Assembly: GCA_947177845.1 (NCBI GenBank)
Contig: CAMWVZ010000032.1
Location: forward strand, 1-8,945
Direction: 5' to 3'
Length of the DNA stretch: 8,945 bases
Origin: an uncultured Bacteroidales bacterium
GTDB taxonomy: Bacteria > Bacteroidota > Bacteroidia > Bacteroidales > P3
The position numbers were made by a program, and so were the translations under genes. Below the pieces are notes generated by a model, which saw only the letters and a list, made by a program, of their open reading frames with translations, was not told the DNA's origin and ran no database searches. Positions 6,205 through 8,945 of this stretch are shown here, piece after piece (position 1 is the first letter of the stretch; each line of letters starts with the position of its first letter).

Positions 6205-7229
6205 TTCCACGCGCTGCGCGTCATCTCGTCCAACGTGCGGGACGCTTTCCATCCCAAAATCTTCTCCGCTTTCTCGGCATTCGCCCAAATCTGTTCGATA
6301 TCGCCTTCGCGCCGTGTCGTGATTTCGTAGTTGAGCTTGCAGCCCGTGGAGCGTTCGAAACTCTTGATGACATCCAGCACCGAATAGCCGCATCCGGTTC
6401 CGATATTGAAGAAGTCCATGCCTTCGAAATCACCTTTTTCCATGTGTTTCAAGGCGCACACGTGCGCGGCGGCCAAGTCGCACACATGAATGTAGTCGCG
6501 GATAGGGGTGCCGTCGGGCGTGTTGTAGTCGTTGCCGAACACCATGAGTTTCTCGCGGATTCCTGCCGCCGTCTGCGTGATGAAAGGCATGAGGTTGCCC
6601 GGCACGCCGTTGGGCAGTTCGCCGATAAGCCCCGAAGGATGCGCGCCGATAGGGTTGAAATAGCGCAGGGCCAAAATCTTCCACGGCTTGCCCACAGCTT
6701 CTTTCGCCGCCGCTTTCACCCTATACGAATGCACCAAGTCGGTTAAAATATCCTCGGCAATCTGCTTGGTGTTTCCGTAGGGACAGTTCGCCGCCAAGCG
6801 CGGGGTCTTTTCGGTGACGGGCAGTTTTTTCGGTTGCCCGTATACCGTGCACGACGACGAAAACACCAGCGTCCGGCAGTCCGATTTCTCCATTCCCTCC
6901 AACACATTCAGCAACGAATCTATGTTGTTGCGATAGTAATGAAGCGGAATGCGCACCGACTCGCCCACCGCCTTGGCCGCCGCGAAATGAATCACGGCAT
7001 CGGCATCCGAATGGATGTTGAAGAATTGCAGGCAAGACTGCCGGCTGCTCAAATCCACCTGTTCGAACACGGGCCGCTGCCCGGAAATCTTCTCGATATT
7101 GTCCACCACCGAAGCCAGCGAATTGCTCAGATTGTCGGCAATCACCACCGTATAACCCTGCTGCTGAAGCTCCACCACCGTATGCGAACCTATAAATCCG
7201 CAACCTCCCGTCACAATAACCTTTTTCAT
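6174..7229 (-). CDS. galE: UDP-glucose 4-epimerase
   Basis: This cytoplasmic NAD-dependent enzyme interconverts UDP-glucose and UDP-galactose (some members also the N-acetyl forms), feeding the Leloir pathway and surface glycan synthesis. The 351-residue length is normal. It has the NAD-binding glycine motif GGCGFIGSH (8-16), a DNLSNS stretch (32-37), SSSCTVYG (124-131) with the catalytic serine/threonine region, and the catalytic Y151-x-x-x-K155 in YGNTK. RYFNPIGAHPSG (189-200) and GTPIRDYIHVCDLA (240-253) are further family signatures. The usual alanine in SSSATVYG is cysteine here, a mild change away from the catalytic positions. The start at 7229 follows AAGAGA, a modest ribosome binding site, and lies only 7 nt past the T-run of the terminator of the upstream chaperone gene. 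It leads a three-gene block with the helicase and nspC. Confidence 0.96.
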   Translation of the reverse strand: MKKVIVTGGCGFIGSHTVVELQQQGYTVVIADNLSNSLASVVDNIEKISGQRPVFEQVDLSSRQSCLQFFNIHSDADAVIHFAAAKAVGESVRIPLHYYRNNIDSLLNVLEGMEKSDCRTLVFSSSCTVYGQPKKLPVTEKTPRLAANCPYGNTKQIAEDILTDLVHSYRVKAAAKEAVGKPWKILALRYFNPIGAHPSGLIGELPNGVPGNLMPFITQTAAGIREKLMVFGNDYNTPDGTPIRDYIHVCDLAAAHVCALKHMEKGDFEGMDFFNIGTGCGYSVLDVIKSFERSTGCKLNYEITTRREGDIEQIWANAEKAEKILGWKASRTLDEMTRSAWKWQQNLQGKI

Positions 7230-7236
7230 ATCTCTT

Positions 7237-7269
7237 AAAAAAAAGACCCATAAGTCGAGCCTATGGGTC
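7237..7269 (-). terminator. Intrinsic terminator after the second OmpH gene
   Basis: The minus strand reads GACCCATA, a 9-nt loop, then TATGGGTC (arms 7262-7269 and 7245-7252). This is a perfect 8-bp stem followed directly by eight Ts (7237-7244). It lies about 30 nt past the stop codon at 7299 and only 7 nt before the galE start codon. This is a classic rho-independent terminator in an unusually tight position. Confidence 0.9.
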
Positions 7270-7298
7270 GGAGTTTCAAAATCCGTGAACGGGCAAGA

Positions 7299-7826
7299 CT
7301 ACCGCATTACGGGCACATCGGGAATACCGAGTTTCTTCTTCACCAAAGGCATCACGTCCACCGCATCGGGGCCGGTGTACAAAGCGTTGTTTCCCGCATC
7401 GAAAATGTAGGCGAACTTACCTTCTTTGGCCACGTCCTTCACCGCATTGGTGATTTTCTCGATAATGGGAGCCAAAAGCTCCTGCGTCTTGCGCTGGTAG
7501 TCTTCTTCCGACTGCTGGGCGAATTCCTGCACCCGCACCTGCATATCCTGCAACTCGCGCGTCTTGGTCTGCTTAATCAAGTCCGACCATTGGCTTTGGT
7601 TGTTCTGATATTCGGCGTATTTGGTCTGCAACTCGTTCTGCATACCGGCAATGAGGCTTTCCAATTCCTTGGCATATTCCTGCTGGGCACGTTGCGCCGA
7701 GTCCATTTCGGGCATCATCTGCATCAGTTCGGTAGAGTTGAAATGACCCAACTTCTGAGCCTTGACCGAAGAACAGAGTGCCACGGCCAACAAACCCGCC
7801 ATAAGCGGCAATAAAAACTTTTTCAT
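7299..7826 (-). CDS. OmpH/Skp-family periplasmic chaperone, copy 2
   Basis: Skp-type proteins are periplasmic trimeric chaperones that hold unfolded outer-membrane proteins on their way to the BAM complex. The 175-residue protein begins with a signal peptide, MKKFLLPLMAGLLAVALCSS, with cleavage probably after VKA (about residue 23) to give a mature QKLGHFNSTELMQMMPEMDS, the typical Skp opening strand and helix. A long, charged, Gln/Glu/Lys-rich coiled-coil region (about 40-125) forms the tentacle-like helices, followed by a return to the body domain with IIEKITNAVKDVAKEGKFAYIFDAG (121-145, shown in part by its key residues) and YTGPDAVDVMPLVKKKLG. It follows a paralog 64 bp upstream and has its own -7 box, so it can be transcribed alone or with the first copy. 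Confidence 0.9.
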   Translation of the reverse strand: MKKFLLPLMAGLLAVALCSSVKAQKLGHFNSTELMQMMPEMDSAQRAQQEYAKELESLIAGMQNELQTKYAEYQNNQSQWSDLIKQTKTRELQDMQVRVQEFAQQSEEDYQRKTQELLAPIIEKITNAVKDVAKEGKFAYIFDAGNNALYTGPDAVDVMPLVKKKLGIPDVPVMR

Positions 7827-7861
7827 CTATCTTGTTTTAATTTTTTCGTTTCTAAGGATTG

Positions 7862-7869
7862 CAAAGATA
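7862..7869 (-). promoter_or_regulatory. -7 box for the second OmpH gene
   Basis: TATCTTTG on the minus strand matches TAnnTTTG exactly and lies 35 nt upstream of the ATG at 7826, in the 64-bp gap between the two chaperone genes. No terminator is seen in this gap. A clear -33 TTTG is not visible at the usual spacing; that position falls at the end of the upstream gene. Confidence 0.6.
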
Positions 7870-7890
7870 GCAACATTCATCGAAAGCTCA

Positions 7891-8472
7891 CTACCTCTGC
7901 GGTTGCGCTTGGGGCTGCGCCTGCGGTTGTGCCTGCGTCTTGCCCGGCTCGTAACCCATGTCCTTCAACACCTCGTTGCTGATGTCGTTCTTGGGGTCGG
8001 CGTAGAGGATGCCGGAGTTGTCGGAGCGGTCGAACACAAATACAAATTGTTTCTGTTTGGCCTTTTTCTCAATGGCCGTATAAACCTTGTCCTGAATGGG
8101 TTGAATCATCTCCGCCCGCTGTTTGTAGAGGTCGCCGTCCACCCCGAAGCGCTTTTTCTGCAAGTCTTTGGCAGCCTTTTCCTTGGCAATGATTTCGTTC
8201 TCGCGACGGTTCTTCATGTCCTGCGTCAAGAGAGGGGCATCGTTCTGAAACTTCTTGTAGAGCGCGTCGATTTCGGCGAACTTTTCTTCCAATTCCTTCT
8301 GCCATTCAATGGAAAGCTTGTCTATTTGTTCCTGAGCCTGTGCGAATTCGGGAATGTTCGACAAGATGTATTCGGTGTTGACGTAGGCGTATTTCTGGGC
8401 ACGGGCTTCGGTGAAAGCCGCGCTTGCCAAACCCATCAGGCCCACTGCTGCAATCAAAATGTATTTCTTCAT
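7891..8472 (-). CDS. OmpH/Skp-family periplasmic chaperone, copy 1, with Gln-Ala-Pro tail
   Basis: A second Skp-like chaperone of 193 residues for outer-membrane protein transport. The signal peptide is MKKYILIAAVGLMGLASAAF with likely cleavage after ARA (about residue 25). The mature protein starts QKYAYVNTEYILSNIPEF, the typical OmpH opening. A long charged helical region follows (about 43-145), with FAEIDALYKKFQ and RRENEIIAKEKAAKDLQKK as coiled-coil tentacle segments, then KQFVFVFDRSDNSGILYADP returning to the body (about 143-162). It ends with a low-complexity tail of three QAQP units (DNA 7900-7935), absent in the downstream copy. Only limited identity remains between the two copies, so they are old paralogs with probably different clients. 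It starts 36 bp after the stop of the small membrane protein gene and is probably in the same operon. Confidence 0.9.
   Translation of the reverse strand: MKKYILIAAVGLMGLASAAFTEARAQKYAYVNTEYILSNIPEFAQAQEQIDKLSIEWQKELEEKFAEIDALYKKFQNDAPLLTQDMKNRRENEIIAKEKAAKDLQKKRFGVDGDLYKQRAEMIQPIQDKVYTAIEKKAKQKQFVFVFDRSDNSGILYADPKNDISNEVLKDMGYEPGKTQAQPQAQPQAQPQR
7900..7935 (-). repeat. Three 12-bp tandem units coding QAQP
   Basis: Three in-frame 12-bp units (7924-7935, 7912-7923, 7900-7911) each code Gln-Ala-Gln-Pro at the C-terminus of the first OmpH copy. The units differ at synonymous positions (for example CAGGCACAACCG against CAGGCGCAGCCC), so the array is not freshly expanded. The unit length is a multiple of three, so copy-number changes would alter tail length without a frameshift. 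Confidence 0.75.
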
Positions 8473-8491
8473 GGCTTCTAAATTTTCTGTG

Positions 8492-8499
8492 TAAAGGTA
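8492..8499 (-). promoter_or_regulatory. Possible -7 box for the first OmpH gene
   Basis: TACCTTTA on the minus strand matches seven of eight positions of TAnnTTTG. It lies 19 nt before the ATG at 8472, giving a leader of roughly a dozen nucleotides. No convincing -33 element is seen. The gene is also likely served by read-through from upstream, so this may be only a secondary promoter or chance in AT-rich spacer DNA. Confidence 0.3.
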
Positions 8500-8508
8500 A
8501 GTAAAATT

Positions 8509-8945
8509 TTATTCTGCGGGAGGGGTGGGTTGCTCGGCGGGCGGCAGGATGAGCTGTTGCTCGGCAGGATTGATATCCACAATGGCCTTTACCACGTAGC
8601 GGGAGTGTCCGCGCCAAGGGAGCGCCCCGAAGTATTCGGTGTAGCGCAGTTCCACTTCCTGTCCGCCCGAGCGCATCAACGAGTCGGCGATAACGGGGTC
8701 GGCAATCGAAAATTCAAATTCATTCGACTGCAAACCGCCTCCTCTCGAACGGAAACCGCTCTGAATCAGCTTTCCTTCGTATGTCTTGAACAGGATGCCC
8801 TTGCGTACCACATAGTTGAGTTGCCCTGTCTTGACCCCTTCGCCGAAAGGAAAGTAGAAGCGGAAGGCAAAGAAGATGGCGAAAGCCGCCACCAGCACCA
8901 AAATGCCGATGTTCCGCACACGTCTCCAGCGTCTGCGTCCCGGCG
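8509..8945 (-). CDS. Small membrane-anchored protein of unknown function, 5' end missing
   Basis: The frame stays open to the right window edge, so the start is not visible. A GTG at 8919 could serve as a start (136 residues), but the residues before it (PGRRRWRR) are strongly basic and directly precede the hydrophobic helix NIGILVLVAAFAIFFAFRFY. That is what a membrane anchor with its N-terminus inside would look like, so the real start probably lies upstream of the window. After the helix comes a domain of about 90 residues with GVKTGQLNYVVRKGILFKTYEGKL and a later EFEFSIADPVIADSL segment, probably facing the periplasm. The tail is rich in Pro, Ala and Glu (PPAEQPTPPAE). Short proteins with a KG-(I/L)-FKTYEG-type motif occur in Bacteroidota, but I know of no proven role. 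Its place before two OmpH genes makes an envelope role plausible but unproven. Confidence 0.75.
   Translation of the reverse strand, partial: PGRRRWRRVRNIGILVLVAAFAIFFAFRFYFPFGEGVKTGQLNYVVRKGILFKTYEGKLIQSGFRSRGGGLQSNEFEFSIADPVIADSLMRSGGQEVELRYTEYFGALPWRGHSRYVVKAIVDINPAEQQLILPPAEQPTPPAE

Noticed and set aside
7263..7814. Plus-strand open frame opposite the second OmpH gene
   Set aside because: It is antisense to a clear signal peptide and coiled-coil protein and is His/Leu-rich shadow sequence.

Overview
The window looks like chromosomal DNA of a member of the Bacteroidota, most likely order Bacteroidales, with a fairly GC-rich coding sequence. Three things support this. Several gene upstream regions carry the Bacteroidota -7 promoter motif TAnnTTTG, and Shine-Dalgarno sequences are weak or absent. 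Two OmpH/Skp paralogs lie in tandem. The gene families present (C10-type peptidase pro-domain, B12-dependent NrdJ, NspC, short RecD-like helicase) are also typical of that group. All eight credible genes are on the minus strand, so the window reads from right to left.

Right part (8945 to 7237): the C-terminal 145 or so codons of a small membrane-anchored protein of unknown function, then two tandem periplasmic OmpH/Skp-family chaperones. The second chaperone has a clear -7 box and is followed by a strong intrinsic terminator (7237-7269).

Middle part (7229 to 3531): a tight block of three genes. These are galE (UDP-glucose 4-epimerase), a compact RecD-like superfamily 1 helicase whose probable start overlaps the end of galE, and nspC (carboxynorspermidine/carboxyspermidine decarboxylase, polyamine synthesis), which starts 10 bp after the helicase stop. 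Their roles (sugar nucleotides, DNA processing, polyamines) are not obviously connected. The block begins only 7 bp beyond the terminator of the preceding gene, which raises the question of where it is transcribed from.

Left part (3530 to 1): a 262-bp AT-rich intergenic region full of inverted repeats holds the likely nrdJ promoter. It is followed by nrdJ, a class II (adenosylcobalamin-dependent) ribonucleotide reductase with complete catalytic motifs and a C-terminal cysteine cluster, but with an unusual acidic N-terminal extension of about 63 residues. A terminator follows, and the window closes with the 5' part of a secreted protein that resembles the signal peptide and inhibitory pro-domain of a C10 (streptopain-like) cysteine peptidase.

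I saw no mobile element, CRISPR array, tRNA, rRNA or obvious defence system. Most genes are housekeeping. The points most worth a second look are the nrdJ N-terminal extension, which starts with a sequence resembling a sliding-clamp-binding peptide, the palindrome-rich nrdJ upstream region, and the terminator placed directly before galE.
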